A stretch of DNA of 64,000 bases from Pseudomonas lundensis (GTDB lineage: Bacteria; Pseudomonadota; Gammaproteobacteria; Pseudomonadales; Pseudomonadaceae), in contig NZ_JYKY01000012.1 of NCBI RefSeq assembly GCF_001042985.1, positions 62,001 to 126,000 on the forward strand, read 5' to 3'. The notes under the pieces were generated by a model. That model searched no databases. It saw only the letters and a list, made by a program, of their open reading frames with translations, and was not told the origin of the DNA. How positions within the stretch are numbered: position 1 is the first letter of the stretch; each line of letters starts with the position of its first letter. The position numbers and the translations under genes were made by a program. Below are positions 36,534 through 45,835 of this stretch, piece after piece.

Positions 36534-36612
36534 GGATGTCCTCACTGCGTGTCTGAAAAATCCATTCGCGGATTAGTCGGGCCAAGGGGAGCTCCCTTGG
36601 CCGTTAAGTCGG

Positions 36613-37422
36613 TTATTGAAGCACGAAAAAATCGTAGCGCATGGAGACGGTCACGATTAACGGCTCAGGGTGTTCGATGACAGCTGCGCGACGTTCGGCA
36701 CTGGCGCGCCAGCCGTGGGGCGTCATGGCCAACAAGTTGGCGCGGTCCTGAGGCTCGCTCAAGTGCAGTTCAAACGACAGTGTTTCACTGTGTTGCAACT
36801 GCATGCCTTCGGGAATCAGCGCCAGGTGCTTGTCGTCGGCGTAATCGCGCACTTCGTCGTACAGGCGCTCACGCAACTCCATCAAGTGCCCGCGGGTCGG
36901 CCCGACACGCATCAAGCCGCCGCCGGGGCTGAGCAGGCGCTTGGCTTCCAGCCAGTCCAGCGGGCTGAAGACGCTGGCCAAAAACTGACAACTGGCGTCC
37001 GCCAACGGCACGCGGGCCATGCTGGCGATCAGCCAGGTCAGCTGCGGGTTGCGTTTGCAGGCGCGTTTAACGGCCTCGCGGGAGATATCCAGCGCGTAGC
37101 CATCAGCGTGAGGCAAGGCATCAGCGATTTGCGCGGTGTAGTACCCCTCGCCACAGCCGATGTCGAGCCAGCGTTGCGGCGCGCGCTCGGCTGCCAGTTC
37201 AGCCAGCCGCTTGGCCACGGGGGCGTAATGCCCCGCGTTAAGAAAGTCGCGACGGGCTTCAACCATGGCCTGATTGTCGCCGGGGTCGCGGCTGTTTTTG
37301 TGCTGCACGGGCAGCAGGTTCAGATACCCCTGACGCGCACGGTCAAAACGATGGCCTGCCGGGCAGACCACGCCATTATCGACCGCTGTCAGCGGCTCGG
37401 AGCAAATAGGGCAGGCAAGCAT
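36613..37422 (-). CDS. rlmA: 23S rRNA (guanine-N1)-methyltransferase RlmA
   Basis: A 269-residue methyltransferase that methylates N1 of a G in helix 35 of 23S rRNA (G745 in E. coli). The N-terminal zinc knuckle CPICSEPL..C..GH, the QGYLNLL segment and the AdoMet motif WLDIGCGEGYYTAQIA with VFSPLDWLEAKRLLSPGG support RlmA. Its start overlaps the dapE stop by one base, so the two are coupled. Confidence 0.88.
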   Translation of the reverse strand: MLACPICSEPLTAVDNGVVCPAGHRFDRARQGYLNLLPVQHKNSRDPGDNQAMVEARRDFLNAGHYAPVAKRLAELAAERAPQRWLDIGCGEGYYTAQIADALPHADGYALDISREAVKRACKRNPQLTWLIASMARVPLADASCQFLASVFSPLDWLEAKRLLSPGGGLMRVGPTRGHLMELRERLYDEVRDYADDKHLALIPEGMQLQHSETLSFELHLSEPQDRANLLAMTPHGWRASAERRAAVIEHPEPLIVTVSMRYDFFVLQ

Positions 37423-38573
37423 CAGGCGAGCAACTTGATCAAGGTTTGGTAGTAGATTTCGGTCAGCACGTCGAGGTCGCTGGCCAGCACGCGTTCGTTG
37501 ACCTGGTGGATCGTCGCGTTGACCGGCCCCAGCTCAACCACTTGCGTACCGAGGGTGGCGATAAAGCGACCGTCAGAGGTGCCGCCGCTGGTGGAGGCTT
37601 GGGTATCGCGGCCGGTCACTTGTTTAATGCTCGACGAGACGGCGTCCAGCAAGGCGCCCGGTTCGGTGAGGAACGGCAAGCCCGACAAGGCCCATTCGAT
37701 GTGCCAGTCCAGGCCGTGTTTGTCGAGTATGTCAGCGACCCGCTGCTGCAACCCTTCGACCGTGGACTCAGTGGAGAACCGGAAGTTGAACACCGCGACC
37801 AGTTCGCCCGGAATCACGTTGGTCGCGCCGGTCCCCGAGTTGAGGTTGGAGATCTGGAAACTGGTCGGCGGGAAGAAGTCGTTGCCGTTGTCCCAGTGTT
37901 CGGCGGCCAGTTCGGCCAGTGCCGGCGCGGTCAGGTGAATCGGGTTTTTCGCCAGGTGCGGGTAGGCCACATGGCCTTGTACACCGCGCACCGTGAGCTT
38001 GGCGCCCAGAGAGCCGCGGCGACCGTTTTTAACCACGTCGCCGACCAGTGTCGTGCTCGACGGTTCGCCCACGATGCACCAGTCCAGACGCTCCTTGCGC
38101 GCAGCAAAACGTTCAACCACGGCTTTAGTTCCGTGGTGGGCCGGGCCTTCTTCGTCGCTGGTGATCAGAAAGGCGACCGAGCCCTTGTGGTCCGGGTAGT
38201 CCGCCACGAAGCGTTCGGCGGCCACCAGCATGGCGGCCAGGCTACCTTTCATGTCAGCGGCGCCGCGCCCGCACAGCATGCCGTGCTCGTCGATCAGCGC
38301 ATCGAACGGGTCGTTTTGCCAGGCTTGCACCGGGCCGGTCGGCACCACGTCGGTGTGACCGGCAAAGCACAGCACCGGGCCGTCATGACGACCGTGGGTG
38401 GCCCAGAAGTTGTCCACGTCTTCAATACGCATCGGTTCCAGTGTGAAGCCGGCATCACCCAGGCGCTGCATCATCAGCTTCTGGCAATCGGCGTCGATTG
38501 GCGTCACGGAAGGGCGACGGATCAGATCGCAGGCAAGTTGCAGGGTCGGCGAGAGGTCGGCGTGGGCCGTCAT
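37422..38573 (-). CDS. dapE: Succinyl-diaminopimelate desuccinylase
   Basis: Removes succinate from N-succinyl-LL-diaminopimelate in the lysine and peptidoglycan precursor pathway. The 383-residue M20 metallopeptidase has the zinc-site motif [12 protein letters not shown], the bridging [26 protein letters not shown] with catalytic Glu, and [12 protein letters not shown]. It works with dapD and dapC found elsewhere in the window. It is coupled to rlmA downstream. Confidence 0.96.
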   Translation of the reverse strand: MTAHADLSPTLQLACDLIRRPSVTPIDADCQKLMMQRLGDAGFTLEPMRIEDVDNFWATHGRHDGPVLCFAGHTDVVPTGPVQAWQNDPFDALIDEHGMLCGRGAADMKGSLAAMLVAAERFVADYPDHKGSVAFLITSDEEGPAHHGTKAVVERFAARKERLDWCIVGEPSSTTLVGDVVKNGRRGSLGAKLTVRGVQGHVAYPHLAKNPIHLTAPALAELAAEHWDNGNDFFPPTSFQISNLNSGTGATNVIPGELVAVFNFRFSTESTVEGLQQRVADILDKHGLDWHIEWALSGLPFLTEPGALLDAVSSSIKQVTGRDTQASTSGGTSDGRFIATLGTQVVELGPVNATIHQVNERVLASDLDVLTEIYYQTLIKLLA

Positions 38574-38604
38574 GGTGGTGGACTCCGAAGCTGGGCGTGT
38601 AAGG

Positions 38605-38640
38605 GCGCAGGTGTCATCGCGAGCACGCTCGCGCCTGCAG
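38605..38640. repeat. REP-like hairpin
   Basis: Core cgcgagc-ac-gctcgcg (38618-38633) inside a looser gcgcagg...cctgc inverted repeat, the form of Pseudomonas REP elements. It lies between dapE and the glucan synthase gene. Confidence 0.5.
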
Positions 38641-38665
38641 GGCTGGCGCCAAAGGGCGGTTATCT

Positions 38666-38698
38666 TAAAGCAAAACGGCGGCCAGAGGCCGCCGTTTA
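38666..38698 (-). terminator. Terminator of the glucan synthase gene
   Basis: Perfect 11-bp stem aaacggcggcc-aga-ggccgccgttt; on the minus strand the hairpin is followed by tttgcttt, 15 bases beyond the stop of the glucan synthase gene. Confidence 0.75.
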
Positions 38699-38713
38699 GT
38701 GGTTGCTGTCAAT

Positions 38714-41305
38714 TTAGGCAGCAGGCAGTTCTTCAGGCGCTTCCACCGGTTTTGGCAGAGAAGACATAAAGGCCATCACCAGCGCCGCCAGATACGGCAA
38801 CGATTGCACCAGCAGCATCACCACCCAGAAACGCATGTCGTTGCTCGGCAGGCCCTGGACGAAAAAGATCCCGACCGCGGCGCCCCAGAGCAGCAGCATG
38901 ATGAACACTTCTTCCCGTGCTTCCGAGATGGCGACCCAGAAACCATGGTTATCGGCATTCTTGGGTGTACGGAAAAACGGAATGCTGGTGGTGAAAAATC
39001 CGTACAGCACCGCTTTGGCGATGGTGTGCGACAGCGCCAGCCCGGCCAATGCCGCCGCAAACGCATCTTTGAGGTTGACCCCCACGGCGCGGCGGTACAG
39101 GAAGATGATTTTGCCGACCTTGAACACAAACAGCGCCAGCGGCGGAATCGCGAAAATCAGCAGCGGCGGGTCGACCCGCGTCGGCACGATAATCATCGCC
39201 GCCGACCACAGCAGTGCCCCGACGGTGAAGAAGATGTTCATGCCATCCGCCACCCACGGCAACCAGCCCGCCAGGAAGTGATAACGCTGGCCACGGGTCA
39301 ACTGAGAACCCTTGCCCCAAAGCAGGCTGGCCGCGTGACGCTTGATAATCTGAATCGCGCCGTAGGCCCAGCGGAATCGCTGTTTCTTGAAGTCGATAAA
39401 GGTATCGGGCATCAGCCCTTTGCCGTAGCTGTTGTGGGAATAGGCGGCGGAATAACCCTTTTCGAACACCCGCAAGCCCAGCTCGGCATCTTCGCAAATG
39501 CACCAGTCTGCCCAGCCCAGTTCTTCGAGCACCGAGCGGCGGGTCATGGTCATGGTGCCGTGCTGGATGATCGCGTCACGGTCGTTACGGGTCACCATGC
39601 CGATGTGGAAGAAACCTTTGTACTCGGAATAGCAGAGTTTTTTGAAGGTGCTTTCAGTCTGGTCGCGATAGTCCTGAGGTGACTGCACGATGGCGATTTT
39701 CGGGTCCGCGAAGTGCGGCACCATGTGTTTGAGCCAGTTGCGGTCCACACAGTAATCGGAGTCGATGACCGCAATCACTTCGGCATCCGGCGCGGTATGC
39801 GGGATCAGGTAGTTCAACGCGCCACCCTTGAAGCCTGCGAGCGGGGCGACGTGGAAGAACTTGAAACGTGGGCCCAGGGTGGCGCAGTAATCGCGCACCG
39901 GCTCCCAGACCGCCGGGTCCTTGGTGTTGTTGTCGATGATCAACACTTCGAAGTCCGGGTAATCGAGGTTGGCCAGCGCGTCCAGGGTCTGTTTGACCAT
40001 GGCGGGCGGCTCGTTGTAGCACGGCACGTGAATCGAGACTTTTGGTCGGTAGGCGTTGTCGCTATCGACCGGTAAAAACTCCCTGCGCCTCTTGCGAATC
40101 CACACGGCTTCCGCCAGTTCGTGGGCCTCGGTCAGCAGGACGATAAACACCCCGAGAGCGCCGAGCCCCAGCAAGAAGCCCACGGTGAGGCTGAACCAGG
40201 TGCTGTATTGCTGACTGTAGTCGTAACCGATCCATACCAGCACCGACCCGCACAAAAAGGCCGTGAAGGTCAGGAAGGTGCGACCGCGCTGGCGCAATGC
40301 CGAACCATCAATCAGCAGCAATGCCAGCGACAGCAAGCCCATGACGACCGAGCCAATGGCCAGGACGCGCCATTGCGGGATCGCCACGACCGGGCCTTCG
40401 AAGTTGAATTTCTGTTGGCGAGCGGCGTTGTACACGCCCCAGTACGCGCCCACAGAGCCTTCGTCACTGGCCTTCCAGGGTTGGTCGAAGGCTTCGATCA
40501 CAAAATAGTTGTAACCGCGACGGTTCAGGGTGTTGACCAGGTTACGCAAGTAAATCGCCTGATCGGCCGGGCTGGCATCTGCGCCACCGCGCATGCGGCC
40601 GTTGCTCGGCCAGCCCACTTCCGACAGCAGCAAAGGCTTTTTCGGGAACAGTTTTTTCAGGTCCCGGGCACGGTCCAGTACAAATTCGCCAGCCTTGTCC
40701 ACCGGGATAAATTCCCAGTACGGCAGGATGTGCGCGGCAATCAGGTCGACGTGCTTGGCCAGTTGCGGGTATTTCTCCCAGATGTGCCATTGCTCGGACG
40801 TGGTCACGGGCACCTTGACGGCCGCGCGCACGCGATCGAGCAGCACGATCAGCTCTTCTGGCGTGATCTCTTCACGGAATAGGGCTTCGTTGCCTACTAC
40901 CACGCGTACAACGCTGCGCGAATTGTTGGCCAGCTCGATGGCTTTCTGGATTTCGCGCTCATTGCGCGCTTGGTCAGGGCTGATCCAGATACCGATGGTG
41001 ACGCGCAAGCCGAACTCTTCCGCCAACTTGGGGATGTCACCCAGCGTGCCGTCGACCGAATAGGTACGGATGTTGTCGGTCAGCTTGCTCATGATCTCCA
41101 GGTCGCGACGCATTTCATCGTCGGACGGGTATTGATCTTTCTGCGGGTACTGGCCTTGCTGAAACGGCGAGTACGAAAAACCGGAGATTTGCTCGGGCCA
41201 GTTGGGCGCGGAGACCGGGCGATTGATGAGCGCCCAGAAGCCGGTGAAGAGGGCGGCAATGGCCAGAACCACCACCAGGTTGAGTCCAAATTTACGCGAT
41301 GACAT
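38714..41305 (-). CDS. Membrane GH17-GT2 beta-glucan synthase (NdvB-like)
   Basis: An 863-residue membrane protein with an N-terminal helix, a periplasmic GH17 domain (about 35-305; acid/base Glu in VVVGNEALF, nucleophile Glu in LLLSEVGWPSNG), further membrane helices and a cytoplasmic family 2 glycosyltransferase (about 430-690; HVPCYNEPPAMVKQT, VIDSDYCVDRNW, TMTRRSVLEELGWADWCICE, QRFRWAYGA), then more helices. This fusion makes beta-1,3-glucan and remodels it; in P. aeruginosa the NdvB relative makes cyclic glucans linked to biofilm antibiotic tolerance. Start at ATG 41305; the ribosome-binding site is weak. Confidence 0.88.
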   Translation of the reverse strand: MSSRKFGLNLVVVLAIAALFTGFWALINRPVSAPNWPEQISGFSYSPFQQGQYPQKDQYPSDDEMRRDLEIMSKLTDNIRTYSVDGTLGDIPKLAEEFGLRVTIGIWISPDQARNEREIQKAIELANNSRSVVRVVVGNEALFREEITPEELIVLLDRVRAAVKVPVTTSEQWHIWEKYPQLAKHVDLIAAHILPYWEFIPVDKAGEFVLDRARDLKKLFPKKPLLLSEVGWPSNGRMRGGADASPADQAIYLRNLVNTLNRRGYNYFVIEAFDQPWKASDEGSVGAYWGVYNAARQQKFNFEGPVVAIPQWRVLAIGSVVMGLLSLALLLIDGSALRQRGRTFLTFTAFLCGSVLVWIGYDYSQQYSTWFSLTVGFLLGLGALGVFIVLLTEAHELAEAVWIRKRRREFLPVDSDNAYRPKVSIHVPCYNEPPAMVKQTLDALANLDYPDFEVLIIDNNTKDPAVWEPVRDYCATLGPRFKFFHVAPLAGFKGGALNYLIPHTAPDAEVIAVIDSDYCVDRNWLKHMVPHFADPKIAIVQSPQDYRDQTESTFKKLCYSEYKGFFHIGMVTRNDRDAIIQHGTMTMTRRSVLEELGWADWCICEDAELGLRVFEKGYSAAYSHNSYGKGLMPDTFIDFKKQRFRWAYGAIQIIKRHAASLLWGKGSQLTRGQRYHFLAGWLPWVADGMNIFFTVGALLWSAAMIIVPTRVDPPLLIFAIPPLALFVFKVGKIIFLYRRAVGVNLKDAFAAALAGLALSHTIAKAVLYGFFTTSIPFFRTPKNADNHGFWVAISEAREEVFIMLLLWGAAVGIFFVQGLPSNDMRFWVVMLLVQSLPYLAALVMAFMSSLPKPVEAPEELPAA

Positions 41306-41550
41306 AACTGTTTTGGGTTCCAAAGGGAGTGGAACGAAGATCGGTCGGCACGTGCCAAACGGCGCGCATCCTACACTGGCTCTTAACGATGCGTACAGCA
41401 GGCGGCACATGGTCGGGCGTTTGGCAGCGATAGTCGACTTAAGTTCTTTCTTTATTACTTGTAGCTCTTATCTTGCTACTTAGTCGGCTATTAAAGCAGG
41501 CTTGGTCGGAAGTCTCGCAGGAAATGTACTCAAGCACAGTGAGAGACCCC

Positions 41551-41556
41551 TATAAT
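41551..41556 (+). promoter_or_regulatory. Candidate -10 box of tcdA
   Basis: A consensus TATAAT lies 27 bases before the tcdA ATG. No convincing -35 box is seen upstream, so the transcript would have a short leader. Confidence 0.4.
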
Positions 41557-41582
41557 GCGCGCCGGTTTTTGGGGTGGTGGTT

Positions 41583-42464
41583 ATGAGTACAGAAGATCCG
41601 CGGTTTGCCGGTGTCGCCCGGTTGTATGGTCTGGAAGGCATGGACCGTCTGCGTCGCGCCCATGTGGCAATCGTTGGCGTGGGCGGCGTCGGGTCGTGGG
41701 CTGCCGAAGCCATTGCCCGTTGTGGTGTGGGTGAAATTTCGCTGTTCGACCTCGATGACGTGTGCGTCAGCAACACCAACCGCCAACTGCATGCCTTGAG
41801 CTCGACCGTGGGTCGGGACAAGGTCGAGGTGATGGCCGAGCGCCTGCGTGAGATCAACCCGGCCTGCACCGTGCATGCTGTGGCAGACTTCGTGACCCGT
41901 GAAACCATGGCCGAGTACATCACCCCGGACATCGATTGCGTGATCGACTGCATTGACAGCGTGAATGCAAAAGCGGCACTGATTGCCTGGTGCAAGCGCC
42001 GCAAAATCCAGATCATCACCACCGGCGGTGCGGGCGGGCAAATCGACCCTACGTTGATTCAAGTGTGCGACCTGAACCGCACCTTCAACGACCCGCTGGC
42101 CTCGAAAGTGCGCTCCACGTTACGTCGCGATTATGGGTTCTCACGCACGGTGACCCGTCACTACAGCGTGCCCTGCGTCTTTTCGACTGAGCAACTGCGC
42201 TATCCCAAGCCCGATGGCAGCATTTGCCTGCAGAAAAGTTTTGTCGGGGACGGCGTGAAGCTGGACTGTGCGGGCGGCTTTGGCGCGGTGATGATGGTGA
42301 CGGCGACCTTCGGCATGGTCGCGGCCACCAAGGCGGTGGACAAAATCGTGGCGGGCGTGCGTCGGCCCTCAGAAAAGCTCAAGCAACCGTCACGTGCTCA
42401 GCCAGACCCGCTCCCGTCGAGCGAGGCGGGTGAGTGCGTCAATTCAGATAAGCCGGCCGCCTGA
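41583..42464 (+). CDS. tcdA: tRNA threonylcarbamoyladenosine dehydratase TcdA (CsdL)
   Basis: TcdA uses ATP to cyclise t6A37 of tRNA to ct6A. The 293-residue E1-like protein shows the nucleotide-binding VAIVGVGGVGSWAAEAIARCG, FDLDDVCVSNTNRQLHA, CIDSVNAKAALIAWC and the C-terminal SFVGDGVKLDCAGGFGAV. It converges with csdE (stops three bases apart), and csdE-csdA lie next to it; TcdA is known to work with the CsdA/CsdE sulfur-transfer pair in E. coli. ATG 41583 chosen from three nearby starts because ggggtggtgg precedes it. Confidence 0.93.
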   Translation: MSTEDPRFAGVARLYGLEGMDRLRRAHVAIVGVGGVGSWAAEAIARCGVGEISLFDLDDVCVSNTNRQLHALSSTVGRDKVEVMAERLREINPACTVHAVADFVTRETMAEYITPDIDCVIDCIDSVNAKAALIAWCKRRKIQIITTGGAGGQIDPTLIQVCDLNRTFNDPLASKVRSTLRRDYGFSRTVTRHYSVPCVFSTEQLRYPKPDGSICLQKSFVGDGVKLDCAGGFGAVMMVTATFGMVAATKAVDKIVAGVRRPSEKLKQPSRAQPDPLPSSEAGECVNSDKPAA

Positions 42465-42467
42465 CCG

Positions 42468-42875
42468 TTAACCGAGCGCCAGTTCACGCATCCGCTGCAA
42501 CACGGCGTTCAGGCCATTGCTGCGGGAGGCAGACAGTTGGCGGCTGAGCCCCAACTGTTCGAACCACGCCGGTAAATCCACCTGCTGGAGTTCTTCGGTC
42601 GTTAAACCGTTTACCCGCGCCAGCAGTAAAGCAACCAGCCCGCGAATCAAGCGAGCATCGCTGCTGGCGGCAAACTGCCAGCGACCGTCTTTGAGCTCTG
42701 CGACCAGCCACACCAGGCTTTCACAGCCGTGTACCCGATTCGCATCGGTCCTGGCGTGCTCATCCAGCGCCGGCATGCGCTGGCCCCATTGCATCAGCAA
42801 GCGGGCGCGCTGCTCCCAGCCTGAGCACTGTTCAAAACTGTCGAGCGCTGCTTGCGCCTCTGTGGGTAAGGTCAT
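42468..42875 (-). CDS. csdE: Sulfur acceptor CsdE/SufE-like
   Basis: A 135-residue SufE-fold protein that accepts persulfide sulfur from the cysteine desulfurase. The acceptor Cys is in NRVHGCESLVWL. Length and motif match CsdE/SufE. It overlaps the csdA stop by four bases and is convergent with tcdA. Confidence 0.9.
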   Translation of the reverse strand: MTLPTEAQAALDSFEQCSGWEQRARLLMQWGQRMPALDEHARTDANRVHGCESLVWLVAELKDGRWQFAASSDARLIRGLVALLLARVNGLTTEELQQVDLPAWFEQLGLSRQLSASRSNGLNAVLQRMRELALG

Positions 42876-44077
42876 CGCAGTAACTCCAACGCCTGGTCGA
42901 GCGCGACGAAGAATCTCTCAAGGTCTTCAGAGTCGTTGTACAGCGCCAAGGACACGCGAATGGCGCCTGCCAAGCCCATGCCTTTAAGAAGGGGCATTGC
43001 GCAATGATGGCCAGCGCGAACGGCTATGCCTTGTTCTGTGAGCAAATGCGCCAGGTCGGCGTTGTGTACGCCATCGACAACAAAGCTCACCAGGGCCAGT
43101 TGCGGCTTGCCCAGCAGGCGAACGCCCTCGCGGTGCTTCAAGCCTTCGACCAGCAGGGCGTGCAAGGCCGCTTCGTGAGCTTCAACGGCCCGCTGATCCA
43201 GGCTCGCCAGATAGCTCAAGGTCGCGCCCAGGCCGATCACGCTGGCAATTGGCGGGGTGCCCGCTTCAAAACCCAGGGGCGCCGGGCGGAAGGTTGCGTG
43301 GTGGTAGTCGGCGTCTTGCACCATCTCTCCCCCCAATTGCCAGTGCCGCAGGCGGGCCAAGGCTTCATGGCGCCCGAACAGCACGCCCAGCCCGTCCGGG
43401 CCATAGAGCTTATGACTGGAGAACACGTAGAAGTCGCACCCCAGCGCCTGCACGTCGTGGCGACCATGAACCACGCCCTGTGCGCCATCGACCACGGTCA
43501 GCGCATTCTGTGCCTTGGCCAGGGACAGCAAGGCGGGCAAGGGTTGCCAGACGCCGAGGACGTTCGACAACTGACTCACGGCCAGCAGACGGGTGCGCGG
43601 GGTGATGAGTTTGGCGGCGACGTGCAGGTCAATGAGGCCGTCGTCGTCAAGCGGCAGAATCACCAGTTTCAGGTGTTGCCGCTGGGCCAGCTGTTGCCAG
43701 GGCAGCAGATTGGCGTGGTGTTCAAGGGCGCTGATGACGATTTCATCGCCCGCCGTAAAGTGGTGCTCCAGCCCATAGGCCAGCAGGTTGAGTGCCGAGG
43801 TGGCGCCGTGGGTGAAAACCACGGTGCCGCAGTCGCCGGCGTTGAGCCAGTGAGCGACTTTTGTGCGGCTGTGTTCGAACGCCTGAGTGGCGTGGGCGCC
43901 CGGTAAATGTTGGGCCCGGTGCACATTGGCGGCGCCACTGGCGTAGTAATGCGTCAGTGCGTCAAGCAGGGCCTGGGGTTTTTGTGTGGTAGCAGCGTTG
44001 TCCAGATAGGTCTGGTCCTGACGTTGCAAAGCGGCGATGGCCGGAAAGTCCGCACGCCAGGGAGAAGGCAAAAGCAT
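42872..44077 (-). CDS. csdA: Cysteine desulfurase CsdA/SufS-type
   Basis: PLP-dependent enzyme that takes sulfur from cysteine and passes it to CsdE. The 401-residue protein has the PLP Lys in YVFSSHKLYGPDG, His in ISALEHHANLLPW, DGAQGVVHG, and the active-site Cys in AVRAGHHCAMPLL. It corresponds to the class II SufS/CsdA type. It is translationally coupled to csdE. Confidence 0.93.
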   Translation of the reverse strand: MLLPSPWRADFPAIAALQRQDQTYLDNAATTQKPQALLDALTHYYASGAANVHRAQHLPGAHATQAFEHSRTKVAHWLNAGDCGTVVFTHGATSALNLLAYGLEHHFTAGDEIVISALEHHANLLPWQQLAQRQHLKLVILPLDDDGLIDLHVAAKLITPRTRLLAVSQLSNVLGVWQPLPALLSLAKAQNALTVVDGAQGVVHGRHDVQALGCDFYVFSSHKLYGPDGLGVLFGRHEALARLRHWQLGGEMVQDADYHHATFRPAPLGFEAGTPPIASVIGLGATLSYLASLDQRAVEAHEAALHALLVEGLKHREGVRLLGKPQLALVSFVVDGVHNADLAHLLTEQGIAVRAGHHCAMPLLKGMGLAGAIRVSLALYNDSEDLERFFVALDQALELLR

Positions 44078-44136
44078 GGTGTTCAGGGCTCAGTTGACGA
44101 GGCCGGAAGCCGGCCCCGTCAGTGGCAGACAGACGC

Positions 44137-45171
44137 TTAGTTGTGAGCGTGCAGGGCTTCGTTCAGCTCGATGGCCGACTTGTGGGTTTTGCATTCCACG
44201 GCGCCGGTTTCGGAGTTGCGACGGAACAGCAGGTCAGGTTGACCGGCCAGCTCGCGAGCCTTGACCACTTTGACCAGCTGGTTGTTTTCGTCCAGCAGGG
44301 CCACTTTGGTGCCAGCGGTCACGTACAGGCCCGACTCCACGGTGTTACGGTCGCCCAGCGGGATGCCGATACCGGCGTTGGCGCCGATCAGGCAGCCTTC
44401 GCCCACCTTGATCACGATGTTGCCGCCGCCCGACAGGGTGCCCATGGTCGAGCAGCCGCCGCCCAGGTCAGAGCCCTTGCCGACAAACACGCCCGCCGAG
44501 ACACGGCCTTCGATCATGCCCGGGCCTTCAGTGCCTGCGTTGAAGTTGACAAAACCTTCGTGCATCACGGTGGTGCCTTCGCCGATGTAAGCACCCAGAC
44601 GCAGGCGAGCTGCGTCGGCGATGCGCACGCCAGCCGGGACCACGTAGTCGGTCATTTTCGGGAATTTGTCGACCGAGAACACTTCCAGCAGTTCGCCACG
44701 CAGGCGGGCTTCGAGTTGACGCTCGGCCAGTTCGCTCAGGTCGATGGCGCCCTGGCTGGTCCAGGCCACGTTTGGCAGCAGCGGGAACACGCCCGCCAGG
44801 CTCAGGCCGTGGGGCTTGACCAGACGGTGCGACAACAGGTGCAGCTTGAGGTACGCCTCGGGGGTGGACGTCAGGGCGGCGTCTTCTGCCAGCAATGTGG
44901 CAACCAGCGGCTTGTGGCTTTCAGCCAGACGGGTCAGCAGGGCAGCCTGGGCCGCGTCCACAGGTTTGGCGGCTTCGGCCATCTGTGCGGCTTGAGCCGT
45001 GGTGAAGGTGATTGCCTGATTGCCGCCGGTGTAACCCAGAATCGGGGCGATGGCTGCGATCAGCTCGGCCGACGGGTTGAGCAGGGGCTGTGCGTAGAAC
45101 ACTTCCAGCCATGCGCCTTGACGGTTTTGGGTGCCAACGCCGAAGGCTGCGCTGAACAGGGTAGTAGACAT
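44137..45171 (-). CDS. dapD: Tetrahydrodipicolinate N-succinyltransferase
   Basis: Transfers succinate from succinyl-CoA to tetrahydrodipicolinate in the diaminopimelate pathway. The 344-residue protein is the long Pseudomonas-type DapD, with a unique N-terminal half and a left-handed beta-helix C-terminal region (VRIADAARLRLGAYIGEGTT, EGPGMIEGRVSAGVFVGKGS, ISIGANAGIGIP-like hexapeptides). It lies in the same direction as csdA but is separated by about 60 bases. Confidence 0.95.
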   Translation of the reverse strand: MSTTLFSAAFGVGTQNRQGAWLEVFYAQPLLNPSAELIAAIAPILGYTGGNQAITFTTAQAAQMAEAAKPVDAAQAALLTRLAESHKPLVATLLAEDAALTSTPEAYLKLHLLSHRLVKPHGLSLAGVFPLLPNVAWTSQGAIDLSELAERQLEARLRGELLEVFSVDKFPKMTDYVVPAGVRIADAARLRLGAYIGEGTTVMHEGFVNFNAGTEGPGMIEGRVSAGVFVGKGSDLGGGCSTMGTLSGGGNIVIKVGEGCLIGANAGIGIPLGDRNTVESGLYVTAGTKVALLDENNQLVKVVKARELAGQPDLLFRRNSETGAVECKTHKSAIELNEALHAHN

Positions 45172-45213
45172 GCAATTACCTCTTACAAAAATAAATGGGC
45201 GGAACCATGGCCT

Positions 45214-45585
45214 TTAAGCCTTTTGAAGAAGGGCCGCCGCATAAAGATCTGGCTTGAAGCCAATCAGGGTTTTGTCACCGAGATCGAGCACCGGGCGCTT
45301 GATCATCGAGGGTTGGGCGAGCATCAGTTCAACGGCTTTGGCTTGGTCGAGATCGGCTTTGTGTTCGTCGTCGAGTTTGCGAAAGGTTGTTCCGGCCCGG
45401 TTGAGCACCACTTGCCAGCCGTGTTCGTTGCACCACTGGTTCAGGTGATCGCGGTCGATGCCGCTGCTTTTGTAGTCGTGAAAATCGTAAGGCACCCCAT
45501 GTTCATCCAGCCAGGTGCGAGCCTTTTTCATGGTGTCGCAGGCTTTAATGCCAAAAAGGTGCAACGTCTTGCTCGAGTCGGTCAC
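45214..45585 (-). CDS. ArsC/Spx-family protein YffB-like
   Basis: A 123-residue thioredoxin-fold protein of the ArsC family: LFGIKACDTMKKARTWLDEHG has a single Cys motif of the YffB type, with a C-terminal RPVLDLGDKTLIGFKPD. Members may act as glutathione-dependent thiol reductases; arsenate reduction is not implied by sequence alone. It is transcribed with dapD (starts 43 bases before it), as often seen in Pseudomonas. Confidence 0.85.
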   Translation of the reverse strand: MTDSSKTLHLFGIKACDTMKKARTWLDEHGVPYDFHDYKSSGIDRDHLNQWCNEHGWQVVLNRAGTTFRKLDDEHKADLDQAKAVELMLAQPSMIKRPVLDLGDKTLIGFKPDLYAAALLQKA

Positions 45586-45835
45586 GGAAATTGCCCCTCC
45601 TTTGGAGATGCTGAAAATGAGCGGTCGCGGATTATGCCACGACCGGCGCGCCGGATGCGCCAGCCGTAGAGGTTGCCACAGTGTTGTGACATGTCATCAC
45701 GCCATTGCGACTTTTGTTCAGCGGTCAGAGTGAGTGGTTAAAGGCTACTATGGCTCTTGATGGAAAAGTGTTGCTACTTATGTTTAGTTTAAGCCGTTCT
45801 GATTAAAGCGGCGTGTCCGGGAACCCATACTGACT

